Shown: positions 1-6,241 of the stretch, piece by piece
Position numbering within the stretch: the first letter of the stretch is position 1
Layout of the letters: each line of letters starts with the position of its first letter
Assembly (NCBI GenBank): GCA_905215465.1
Contig: CAJMPT010000051.1
Coordinates: 1-11,148 of the forward strand
Source of the DNA: an uncultured bacterium
GTDB lineage: Bacteria > Actinomycetota > Coriobacteriia > Coriobacteriales > Atopobiaceae
Length of the DNA: 11,148 nucleotides
Direction of reading: 5' to 3'
The notes under the pieces: model-generated
Seen by the model: the letters and a program-made list of their open reading frames with translations, nothing else
Database searches by the model: none
What the model was told of the DNA's origin: nothing
Position numbers and translations under genes: made by a program

Positions 1-415
1 AGAGGTCGCGGACGAGCTGCCTGAAGTCCACGCGCTCCTCGGCGGCAAAGTAGCAGACGGCCTTCTCGCCATCGAAGAGGTACTCCACGCCGACGGGCTT
101 CATGTCCAGGCCGCTGGCGCCAACCAGACGGCGGAAGGTGGGCATGGCGTCCTCGCCGCGCTGGGCCAGCCGCTCGGCACGGTCAAGGTCGGAGTCCGTG
201 GCAATGCGCACGACGGAGCGCAGCTGGGCGTGGCCGATGACCTCCTCGAGCTCCTCCTCGGTAAGCTCGCGGGCGTCGCCGGTGGCAAGGCCGATCTCGG
301 TACCGCGCTCGGTGGTGCAGATGACGTGGTCCGCCTCCTGGGCGCCGGTGCCCGCGGGGTCAAACCACAGGTCGCGCGCGGCGTAGGTGAACTTCACCGG
401 AATGATGGTGGGCAT
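1..415 (-). CDS. ricT: PSP1 / RicT (YaaT)-like protein, C-terminus beyond window
   Basis: The first 138 codons are visible; the gene runs off the left edge. The product starts MPTIIPVKFTYAARDLWFD and reaches the PSP1-domain signature CYFAAEERVDFRQLVRDL (about residues 121-138), which closely matches the conserved TAEERVDFREL block of YaaT/RicT. In Bacillus, RicT works with RicA and RicF in a complex carrying [4Fe-4S] clusters that affects RNase Y-dependent mRNA maturation, and it is also tied to sporulation and competence. A similar role here is inference, since no ricA or ricF is visible. The ATG at 415 is preceded by AAAGGAGG (430-423), and the gene overlaps the end of holB by 22 nt, so the two are probably translationally coupled. 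Bacillus has the same tmk...holB-yaaT neighbourhood. The family call is firm; the exact role is not. Confidence 0.88.
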   Translation of the reverse strand, partial: MPTIIPVKFTYAARDLWFDPAGTGAQEADHVICTTERGTEIGLATGDARELTEEELEEVIGHAQLRSVVRIATDSDLDRAERLAQRGEDAMPTFRRLVGASGLDMKPVGVEYLFDGEKAVCYFAAEERVDFRQLVRDL

Positions 416-1542
416 GCAAGTGCCTCCTTTATGGAAAGCAGCATGGCCTCGAGGGCCAGCTGCGGCGATACGTTGTGGGCAAGGTCCTCCGCAGCCGCGG
501 AGCACGCCGCCAGGGCACGGGTGACGCCACCCGCGTCCGTTGCCGCGGCCATGCGCTCGACGGCGGCCGCGGCGTCCTCGTTCACGATCTTGCGGGAGAC
601 GTCCTCGCAGCGAACGAGCACGTCACGCAGGACGGACTCCACGGCCGCAAGAACCTCCATCATACCCGAACGCTGACGTGCGGAAAGCTCGCGCTTGTTT
701 GCCTCCTCCACCTGCTTGAGCGCGGCGGCGGTGAGAAAGTCGGCAGACTCGTCGAGGGCCTCCTTCTGGGCGTCCGCGACGCCTTCCAGCGGGAGCTTTG
801 CCTCCTCGACGATTTGGCGAGCCGCCTGGAGCACGTCCCAGGAGTCGTCGCGAGCCAGCTGGTCGAGCGTGGCCACCACCAGGCGGCGGACCTTCCTGCG
901 GGCGGGCGACTTGAGGAACTCGACAGCATGGGAGGCTGACCCCGTCACGGAGAGCGCGATGACGGCCTCCTCCGGAGTGGCCGCGACCTCGCGCTGAACC
1001 CGGGCAAGGGCCACCTCCGGCGGCACCGACGAGAAGGGCACCACCTGGCAGCGAGAGACGATGGTGGGCAGAAGGCTTGCCACCGTGCGCCCGCAAAGGA
1101 TGAAGGTCACGCCGGTGGGCGGCTCCTCGAGGGTCTTGAGCAGCGCGTTTGCCGCTGTGCCACGCAAGAGCTCGGCGCGCTCCAGCACGTAGACCTTGGA
1201 GGGGGCGCGCATGGGGGCAAGCTGGGCGTCGGCAATGACCTCGCGGACCTGGTCGGCGAGGTAGCCCACGGCCGAGGCCGGAGCATACCAGTGGACGTCG
1301 GGATGCGTTCTGTGGGCCACGCGGCGGCACTCGTCGCAGGAGCCGTCTGCCCCGTTGGGACAGACGATGCACTTGGCCAGCGCCTCGGCGGCCTCGTGCT
1401 TGCCTGAGCCCGGCGCGCCCACAAAGAGGTAGGCGTGGCTGAGGCGCCCCTCTCCCACCGCGCGGGCCAGGAAGTCGCGCACGCACGGCTGGTCGGAGAG
1501 TCCCGCGAGCGCGGCGGGCACGCCCGTCTGCGCGGCGGCCAT
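394..1542 (-). CDS. holB: DNA polymerase III delta' subunit
   Basis: This is the delta' subunit of the clamp loader, which helps open the beta sliding clamp and load it on primed DNA during replication. With the ATG start it is 382 aa. A P-loop GAPGSGKH lies at residues 42-49. A zinc-binding module follows, with cysteines 58, 61, 69 and 72 (CIVC...SCDEC). The sensor-1 region then holds the SRC motif at 163-165 (TIVSRCQVVPF), the arginine finger of the clamp-loader AAA+ family. A helical C-terminal region follows. GTG at 1545 is an alternative start one codon upstream. ATG at 1542 is preferred because GGTGAGG ends 4 nt before it but only 1 nt before the GTG. The tmk stop TGA overlaps this ATG by one base (TGATG), which suggests translational coupling. 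The 3' end overlaps ricT by 22 nt. Confidence 0.93.
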   Translation of the reverse strand: MAAAQTGVPAALAGLSDQPCVRDFLARAVGEGRLSHAYLFVGAPGSGKHEAAEALAKCIVCPNGADGSCDECRRVAHRTHPDVHWYAPASAVGYLADQVREVIADAQLAPMRAPSKVYVLERAELLRGTAANALLKTLEEPPTGVTFILCGRTVASLLPTIVSRCQVVPFSSVPPEVALARVQREVAATPEEAVIALSVTGSASHAVEFLKSPARRKVRRLVVATLDQLARDDSWDVLQAARQIVEEAKLPLEGVADAQKEALDESADFLTAAALKQVEEANKRELSARQRSGMMEVLAAVESVLRDVLVRCEDVSRKIVNEDAAAAVERMAAATDAGGVTRALAACSAAAEDLAHNVSPQLALEAMLLSIKEALACPPSFR

Positions 1543-2186
1543 CACGCCTCACCCCGGCTGGCGAGAAGCCCGTCCACCAGGGGCGCGACCTTCTCCTCAA
1601 GGCGGGCGAGGACCTCCTCGGCGCTGCCGGCGGCGTCGACCACGTGGACGCGGCCCGGCTCGGCCTTCGCCAGGTCAAGGTAGCCCTGGCGCACCCGCCT
1701 CTGGAAGGCCACGCCCTCGGCCTCCAGGCGGTCCGCGCCGCCGCGGGTCGCGCGGGCGAGCGCGGCCTCGGTATCCATGTCCAGGACCAGCGTGAGGTCG
1801 GGCCTGACGCCGCAGCTGCCCAGCGCGTTTGCCCGGGCGATGGCCTCGCCGTCGAGGGCACGGCCCGCAGCCTGGTAGGCATAGGTGGAGTCACAGAAGC
1901 GGTCGCACAGCACCACGGCGCCGCGGTCGAGCGCGGGCTCGATAACCTGGCGGACCAGCTGGGCGCGGGACGCCTCAAAGAGCAGCAGCTCGCACTCGGG
2001 GGCCATCCCGGCGTTGTCGGGGTCAAGCACGAGCGAGCGGATCTTCTCGCTTATGGGCGTGCCGCCGGGCTCTCGCAGGCGCACGACCTCGCGGCCGACC
2101 GCTTGGATGGCATCAGCCAGAAGGGCGACCTGCGTCGACTTGCCGCAGCCGTCTGCCCCCTCGAGCGTGATGAACGTGCCCCGCAT
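1542..2186 (-). CDS. tmk: Thymidylate kinase
   Basis: Phosphorylates dTMP to dTDP with ATP in the cytoplasm, an essential step of dTTP synthesis. The product is 214 aa, normal for the family. The Walker A loop GADGCGKST is at residues 10-18, the dTMP-binding REPGGTP at 38-44, and the DRF variant of the DR[YFH] motif at 95-97, followed by DSTYAYQ (99-105), which contacts the base. The start is ATG at 2186 with an AGGGG-type ribosome site about 6 nt upstream. The stop overlaps holB. It lies only 45 nt after the HTH gene of the putative toxin-antitoxin cassette. It therefore either depends on read-through from that cassette or uses a weak promoter inside the 3' end of the HTH gene. Confidence 0.96.
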   Translation of the reverse strand: MRGTFITLEGADGCGKSTQVALLADAIQAVGREVVRLREPGGTPISEKIRSLVLDPDNAGMAPECELLLFEASRAQLVRQVIEPALDRGAVVLCDRFCDSTYAYQAAGRALDGEAIARANALGSCGVRPDLTLVLDMDTEAALARATRGGADRLEAEGVAFQRRVRQGYLDLAKAEPGRVHVVDAAGSAEEVLARLEEKVAPLVDGLLASRGEA

Positions 2187-2219
2187 AGCGCCCCTGCCTT
2201 CCGATTGCCTAACTCATAT

Positions 2220-2249
2220 AGGATATACGCCCTACGCGATCTGCGCCAA
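2220..2249 (-). promoter_or_regulatory. Possible weak promoter for tmk-holB-ricT
   Basis: On the minus strand, TTGGCG (2249-2244) could be a -35, followed by TATATC (2227-2222, 16-nt spacer) or TATCCT (2225-2220, 18-nt spacer) as a -10. Each hexamer matches the sigma-70 consensus at 4 of 6 positions. The -35 lies within the last codons of the HTH gene. Such a promoter would free the essential tmk and holB from the cassette's own control. The match is weak and could be chance. Confidence 0.25.
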
Positions 2250-2909
2250 AAGCGCAGGATCGATTCGCACCTCGAGCAGGTCCTCCATGCGGCAGCCCAG
2301 AACGGATGCTAGGCTCGCCACCGAGGCGGCCTGGGCATGGTTGATGTCCTTCTTTCGCTGCTCGTACATCTGGATGGACCTCAGGGAGACCCTGGCGCGA
2401 TGGGCCAGCTCCTGCTGGGAGAGGCCCGCCCGCCTGCGAAGCTCGGCCAGGCGCGTGGGACCGGCAAGGCGCGCCTGCTCGATGCGCCGCGCGGCCTGAC
2501 GTACGAACTTCGACTCATCGGCCTCGTGATAGGGATGGTACAGGGAGGCCACTGCGTCATAGGGCAACGCCGAGAAGAGCTCGCCAAAGGTCACGTCAAG
2601 CTCCCACTGCGCACGGGCTATGACCCAGCCGGACCAATAGTCGGGCGTCCGCTCAAAGCGGAATCGCGGTTCCGTCGTCCTGGCATCACCATACCCGAGC
2701 TCGTGCGAGAGCTCCCAGAAGAGCTCCACGCCGGAAAGGCCGCCGAGCACGCGGGGGTTGCCGCGCGAGAACTCCCGACCGACGGCGCTCATGGCAAGAA
2801 GCTCGGCGACCTCACTGCCCTCGGCTCCGTAGTCGTTGACCGCAAAGTCAAAGAAGCACGCCAGCTCCGTCATCGCATCGGCCAGGTAGACCTCATCGTA
2901 GGCGCTCAT
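2232..2909 (-). CDS. Xre-family HTH protein with N-terminal accessory domain; putative antitoxin/autoregulator
   Basis: A 225-aa protein with three apparent parts. Residues 1-65 start MSAYDEVYLADAMTEL and include FAVNDYG and FSRGNPRVLGGLSGVEL. Residues 85-140 are aromatic-rich (RTPDYWSGWVIARAQWEL, YHPYHEADESKFV). Residues 154-210 form an Xre-type helix-turn-helix (AGLSQQELAHRARVSLRSIQ, then MYEQ and a C-terminal LGCRMEDLLE). I recall similarly built HTH proteins next to DUF3990 genes in Clostridia, but this was not searched. The ATG at 2909 overlaps the DUF3990 gene by 17 nt, with a GGGAGG-type site 12-15 nt upstream, so coupled translation is likely. A longer in-frame reading from 3122 exists, but it would run antiparallel-frame through most of the DUF3990 C-terminus and is rejected. 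Inferred role: antitoxin that binds the toxin through its N-terminal part and the operator at 3578-3593 through its HTH. The HTH is certain; the antitoxin role is inference. Confidence 0.85.
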   Translation of the reverse strand: MSAYDEVYLADAMTELACFFDFAVNDYGAEGSEVAELLAMSAVGREFSRGNPRVLGGLSGVELFWELSHELGYGDARTTEPRFRFERTPDYWSGWVIARAQWELDVTFGELFSALPYDAVASLYHPYHEADESKFVRQAARRIEQARLAGPTRLAELRRRAGLSQQELAHRARVSLRSIQMYEQRKKDINHAQAASVASLASVLGCRMEDLLEVRIDPALLAQIA

Positions 2910-3561
2910 CGCTCTTGTCCACCCTCCCTGAAAGCAAGTCCAAGACGTAAATGCCCTGCGGGTCAAACCCGGGACCCTCCATGAACGCTCGCCTGGCCTC
3001 AAGGTCTCGATGCTTGCGCCGCGGATAGTACGCAATCGCAGGCGCGGGCTCAAAGCCTGTGTATTCCAGCTGGCCAATTGCCCGTGAGGTCCTAAGCGCC
3101 ATCTGCCGACCCAAGCCTCCAAGCCTCATCGCCCAGCTCAGCTGCTCCACGCTCAGGGAGTTTGAGACAAACTGCCGCACAAACGAGAAGTACGAGTCAT
3201 CGGCACGATAGCCGCAGACGACATCATAAGCTTCTAGGTCGACCGGGTAGTTCTCTTGGATCCACTCCGCGGCGGCCAAGGCCACGGGAGAGCCGAGATT
3301 GACCACGCGGTGGGCGAGGAGCACGCTCAGCCATTCAAGGACCGAGTGGGCATCGGCATCAAGGTCAAGGACGTTCAGTCCATCCAAGTCAAGCTCGTAG
3401 CGGCTTGCCACACCGTCAATCTCTTCGCGGCGACATGCCCACTCCCTCGCAAGCTCAAGGTGCTCCGTCGTGTAGAAGGCGCGGCCATAGTCGTTGTTCT
3501 CCCGACAGAAGGAGAGGTCAGGATGCTTGACGATCATCGTTGAACCGTGCCAGAGCTCCAT
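2893..3561 (-). CDS. DUF3990-family protein; putative ADP-ribosyltransferase-like toxin
   Basis: A 222-aa protein without signal peptide or membrane segment. It shows the DUF3990 pattern: LWHGS at residues 3-7, NNDYGRAFYTT at 22-32 then HLELAREWA (34-42), YDVVCGYRADDSYF at 112-125, and GRQMALRTSRAIGQLEY at 151-167. From memory, Pfam places DUF3990 in the ADP-ribosyltransferase clan. H5, Y30 and a polar residue near Q153 would then be the H-Y-[E/Q]-like active-site candidates; this triad is my inference. The start is ATG at 3561 because GGAGGTGA (3571-3564) is placed ideally 5 nt upstream. A TTG at 3573 lies inside that ribosome site and is rejected. The gene overlaps the HTH gene by 17 nt and has its own promoter with an inverted repeat. 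A sampled segment (3121-3180) is 36/60 GC against 43/60 in topA (4621-4680), a mild hint of different origin. Target and activity are unknown. Confidence 0.82.
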   Translation of the reverse strand: MELWHGSTMIVKHPDLSFCRENNDYGRAFYTTEHLELAREWACRREEIDGVASRYELDLDGLNVLDLDADAHSVLEWLSVLLAHRVVNLGSPVALAAAEWIQENYPVDLEAYDVVCGYRADDSYFSFVRQFVSNSLSVEQLSWAMRLGGLGRQMALRTSRAIGQLEYTGFEPAPAIAYYPRRKHRDLEARRAFMEGPGFDPQGIYVLDLLSGRVDKSDERLR

Positions 3562-3563
3562 GG

Positions 3564-3571
3564 TCACCTCC
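3564..3571 (-). promoter_or_regulatory. Shine-Dalgarno site that fixes the DUF3990 start
   Basis: GGAGGTGA on the minus strand, with GGAGG 5 nt before the ATG at 3561. It overlaps the alternative TTG (3573-3571), which therefore cannot be the start. Confidence 0.8.
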
Positions 3572-3577
3572 AAGGAC

Positions 3578-3593
3578 TATCACCATAGTGATA
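3578..3593. promoter_or_regulatory. Inverted repeat, putative operator of the DUF3990/HTH cassette
   Basis: A perfect palindrome with arms TATCAC and GTGATA separated by 4 bases (CATA on the plus strand). It lies 17 nt upstream of the DUF3990 ATG and covers the putative -10 at 3587-3582. The size fits a dimeric Xre-type repressor. Autoregulation by the HTH protein of the same operon is the natural reading, but it is inferred from position only. Confidence 0.55.
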
Positions 3594-3611
3594 CTTTAGC
3601 ACGAGTCACAA
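3582..3611 (-). promoter_or_regulatory. Putative promoter of the DUF3990/HTH operon
   Basis: On the minus strand, TTGTGA (3611-3606) and TATGGT (3587-3582) are 18 nt apart, each matching the sigma-70 consensus at 4 of 6 positions. The -35 directly abuts the U-tract of the topA terminator. Transcription would start near 3575 and leave a very short leader that contains the ribosome site. The -10 falls inside the inverted repeat. Confidence 0.45.
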
Positions 3612-3637
3612 AAAGGGGCCGGCGCATGGCCGACCCC
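3610..3637 (-). terminator. Intrinsic terminator after topA
   Basis: Read on the minus strand, GGGGTCGGC (3637-3629), a 5-nt loop, and GCCGGCCCC (3623-3615) form a 9-bp stem with one G-U pair, followed at once by five U (3614-3610). It lies 22 nt after the topA stop and separates the tat-topA operon from the DUF3990/HTH cassette. Confidence 0.85.
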
Positions 3638-3659
3638 TGGGGACTTGCTCTTATGTCCG

Positions 3660-6221
3660 CTAGGCCTTCTTGGTGGTGCTCTTCTTGGCCGTTGACTTCT
3701 TGGCCGTTGGCTTCTTTGCGGCGGGCTTCTTGGCGGCCGTCTTGCCACCGGCGGCACGTCCGCGGCCGCGGCCGGCGGCGGCCTTCTTCTCCCTGCCCGG
3801 ACAGTCCATGTTGGGGCAGAGCTTCCAGGGGCCGCGTGCCGTGGTCACCACGACCATGGGAGCGCCGCAGTCCGGACACTCCTCGCCCGTGGCCTCGAGC
3901 TTGCCGCGCTGCGGCAGCGGGTAGCTGGTTCCGCAGTCGTCGTAGTTGGTGCAGCGGATGAAGCGCTTGCCGGTGCGCTCGGACTTGTGCGCGATGAGTT
4001 TGCCCGTGCGGCCCGCCTCGGCGCAGGCGTGGCAGACGCCCACCTCCACGTCAGGCTCACGGTTGGTGGGACAGGCGGGGTTGACGCAGGTCTCGTAGGC
4101 CTTCTGGCGGAAGGGCTGAACCTTGATGCGAGGGGCTCCGCACTCCGGGCAAACCGCCGCCTCGCCCTCGAGCGCCTCGATGCGGCCCTGCGGCAGCGGG
4201 TAGGTGACGTCGCAGTCGGGCCACCCCATGCATCCGGCAAAGCTGCCACGGGTCTTGGCGCTGGTCTTGACCACAAGGTCACGCCCGCACTTGGGGCACA
4301 CGCCAATCTTGGCGTCGGCCGTGACGGCGTCCGCAATGGCCTCCGAGAGGTCCTCGGTGTGCTCGATCAGCCCGTCCATCATGCCGGCGAGAAGGGCGCG
4401 CGAGTGGGTGACCACCTGGGCCTGGGTGTCTGCGCCCTCGGCCACCTTGGTCATGTCGTCCTCGAGCTCGCTGGTCATCTCGGGTGTGGTGATGCGCGGC
4501 GCATAGGTGTTGAGCGCGTCGATGATGGCCATACCCAGCTGGCTGGGCTCGCACGGGTCGTTCTTGAGGTACTTGCGCTGGTAGAGCGTGTCGATGATGC
4601 TCGCGCGCGTGGACTTGGTGCCCAGGCCGCGCTTCTCCATCTCCTGGATGAGCTTGCCCTGGCTGTAGCGCGCGGGCGGCTCGGTCTGCTTGGCCAGAAG
4701 GTCCATCTTGCGCACGTCGCAGACGTCGCCCTCGTGGAGCTCGGGCAGCTGGTCGTCCTTCTTGAGGCCGTAGGGATAGATGGAGCGGAAGCCCGGGTTG
4801 GCCAGCACGTTGCCGGAGGCCTGGAAGGGCTCGCCGTTGACGTCGAAGGTCACCTTGGTGCCCTCGATGGTGGCGGGGCCCATGAGCGTGGCCAAAAAGC
4901 GCCGCGCGATGAGGTTGTAGAGCTTCCAAGCCGCGGGCTGGAGCTTGTCGGGGTCGGCCGCGCCCGTGGGGTAGATGGGCGGGTGGTCGGTGGTCTCCTG
5001 CTTGCCTCGCGTGGCCGTGAGCTTGGGCTGGGCGAGAAGGGCCTTGCACGTGGAGGCGTACTGCGGAACCTTGGAGATGGTGCGCACGCAGTCCTTGAGG
5101 TCAAGGGAGCTGGGGTAGACGGTGTTGTCCACGCGCGGGTAGGAGATGAGGCCGTCCATGTAGAGGCTCTCGGCCAGGCGCATGGTACGGGCCGGCGAGA
5201 TGCCCTCGGCGGCCGCGGCGGCCTGCAGGCTCGTGGTGTTGAACGGCGCGGGCGGGCGCTGCGTGCGGCTCTTGCGCTCCACGGCGGTCACGCGGGCCTC
5301 GGTGGCGTTCTGCACGTTGGCAAAGGCGGCCTCTGCAGCGTCCTTGTCCCAGAAGCGGGCCGTGGTGTGGCCCACCTTGAACGGGTCCTCCTCGCCGTGG
5401 CTGGCCTCACCGGAGATCACCCAGTAGTCCTCGGGCTCAAAGGCCATGCGCTCGCGCTCGCGCTCCACCACGAGGGCGAGCGTCGGGGTCTGCACGCGGC
5501 CGGCCGAGCGGGTATTGCCAAAGCCCGAGAAGCGGGCCGTGGTGAGGTAGCGCGTGAGGACGGCGCCCCAGATGAGGTCGATGTACTGGCGGCTCTCGCC
5601 GGCGTCAGCCAGGTCCTGGTCGAGCTCGACCAGGTTGTTGAAGGCGTGGTCGATCTCGGCCTTGGTGAAGGCAGAGTAGCGCGCGCGGGAGACGGGCACG
5701 TCGGGGGCCACCTCGCGGATCTGGCGCAGGGCGTCAGATCCGATGAGCTCTCCCTCGCGGTCGAAGTCCGTGCCTATGACGACGGAGTCGGCCTTCTTGG
5801 CGAGGTTCTTGAGCGAGCGGATGATGCCCTTCTCGGCCGGGATCTTCTCGATGGGAGCCCAGACCAGGTACGGCAGGCTGGCGATCTTCCAGCCCTTGAT
5901 GTCGATTCCGTCCTTGAGGTAGGGCTTGCGCTTGGTGTCGTAGGGCGGGCGGGCAAGGCCGTCGGGGACGTCAGCGGGCAGGACCTCCCCCTCGGCCGTC
6001 ACGCCAAACCAGCCCTCCTCGTCGTTGAACTTGAGCTCGGGCGGGAAGTCGGGCTGCAGGATGTGGCCGCGCAGGCCGATGGTCACGCAGTCCTCCCCGC
6101 CCATCCGGAAGCGGTAGACGGGGGTGTCGTAGACCTTGTCGGCCTTGGGCTTGCCGGAGTCAGAGAGCAGGCGCGCAATCTGGCCGGCAGCGTCGTTCTT
6201 CTCGGTGACGATGAGCTTCAA
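3660..6221 (-). CDS. topA: DNA topoisomerase I (type IA), archaeal-like, four zinc fingers and lysine-repeat tail
   Basis: Relaxes negatively supercoiled DNA by single-strand cleavage and passage. The product is 853 aa. The TOPRIM domain holds E7 (VTEKND) and the D152-F-D154-R-E156 acidic cluster in GTDFDREGELIG. RSAGRVQTPTLALV is at 238-251. The catalytic tyrosine is Y361, with R363 following (LISYPRVDNTVYP). The N-terminus and YPRxDN block resemble archaeal TopA more than typical bacterial TopA (ITYMRTDS). Four tetracysteine zinc fingers follow: C642/645/664/670, C691/694/712/717, C730/733/757/763 and C782/785/802/807. The tail 811-853 is Lys/Ala/Arg-rich and ends in five 5-residue KK repeats, like the basic tails known in actinobacterial TopA. 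The start is TTG at 6221: AAGGA lies 6 nt upstream and the next in-frame Met is residue 40, inside TOPRIM. It begins 20 nt after tatC, so it is probably in the tat operon, and ends at a terminator. Confidence 0.95.
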   Translation of the reverse strand: MKLIVTEKNDAAGQIARLLSDSGKPKADKVYDTPVYRFRMGGEDCVTIGLRGHILQPDFPPELKFNDEEGWFGVTAEGEVLPADVPDGLARPPYDTKRKPYLKDGIDIKGWKIASLPYLVWAPIEKIPAEKGIIRSLKNLAKKADSVVIGTDFDREGELIGSDALRQIREVAPDVPVSRARYSAFTKAEIDHAFNNLVELDQDLADAGESRQYIDLIWGAVLTRYLTTARFSGFGNTRSAGRVQTPTLALVVERERERMAFEPEDYWVISGEASHGEEDPFKVGHTTARFWDKDAAEAAFANVQNATEARVTAVERKSRTQRPPAPFNTTSLQAAAAAEGISPARTMRLAESLYMDGLISYPRVDNTVYPSSLDLKDCVRTISKVPQYASTCKALLAQPKLTATRGKQETTDHPPIYPTGAADPDKLQPAAWKLYNLIARRFLATLMGPATIEGTKVTFDVNGEPFQASGNVLANPGFRSIYPYGLKKDDQLPELHEGDVCDVRKMDLLAKQTEPPARYSQGKLIQEMEKRGLGTKSTRASIIDTLYQRKYLKNDPCEPSQLGMAIIDALNTYAPRITTPEMTSELEDDMTKVAEGADTQAQVVTHSRALLAGMMDGLIEHTEDLSEAIADAVTADAKIGVCPKCGRDLVVKTSAKTRGSFAGCMGWPDCDVTYPLPQGRIEALEGEAAVCPECGAPRIKVQPFRQKAYETCVNPACPTNREPDVEVGVCHACAEAGRTGKLIAHKSERTGKRFIRCTNYDDCGTSYPLPQRGKLEATGEECPDCGAPMVVVTTARGPWKLCPNMDCPGREKKAAAGRGRGRAAGGKTAAKKPAAKKPTAKKSTAKKSTTKKA
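3663..3737 (-). repeat. Five imperfect 15-bp tandem repeats encoding the TopA basic tail
   Basis: The last 25 codons of topA (residues 829-853) are five consecutive 5-residue units of the form [AT][AT]KK[PSA], encoded by 15-bp near-repeats that end at the stop codon. Such runs expand and contract by slippage, so copy number may vary between strains. The expected role is nonspecific DNA binding. Confidence 0.8.
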
Positions 6222-6241
6222 GGAGGGTCCTTACGTGGGTC

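Noticed and set aside
2241..2257. Hairpin CTGCGC-N5-GCGCAG as a terminator after the HTH gene
   Set aside because: The stem is only 6 bp, lies inside the coding sequence, and no U-tract follows on the minus strand.
2910..3122. N-terminal extension of the HTH protein to 296 aa
   Set aside because: The extra 71 residues overlap the conserved C-terminal part of DUF3990 in another frame and have no family pattern. The ATG at 2909 has a ribosome site and starts a plausible domain.
3562..3573. TTG start for the DUF3990 gene
   Set aside because: The TTG lies within the ribosome site that serves the ATG at 3561, and it has no site of its own.
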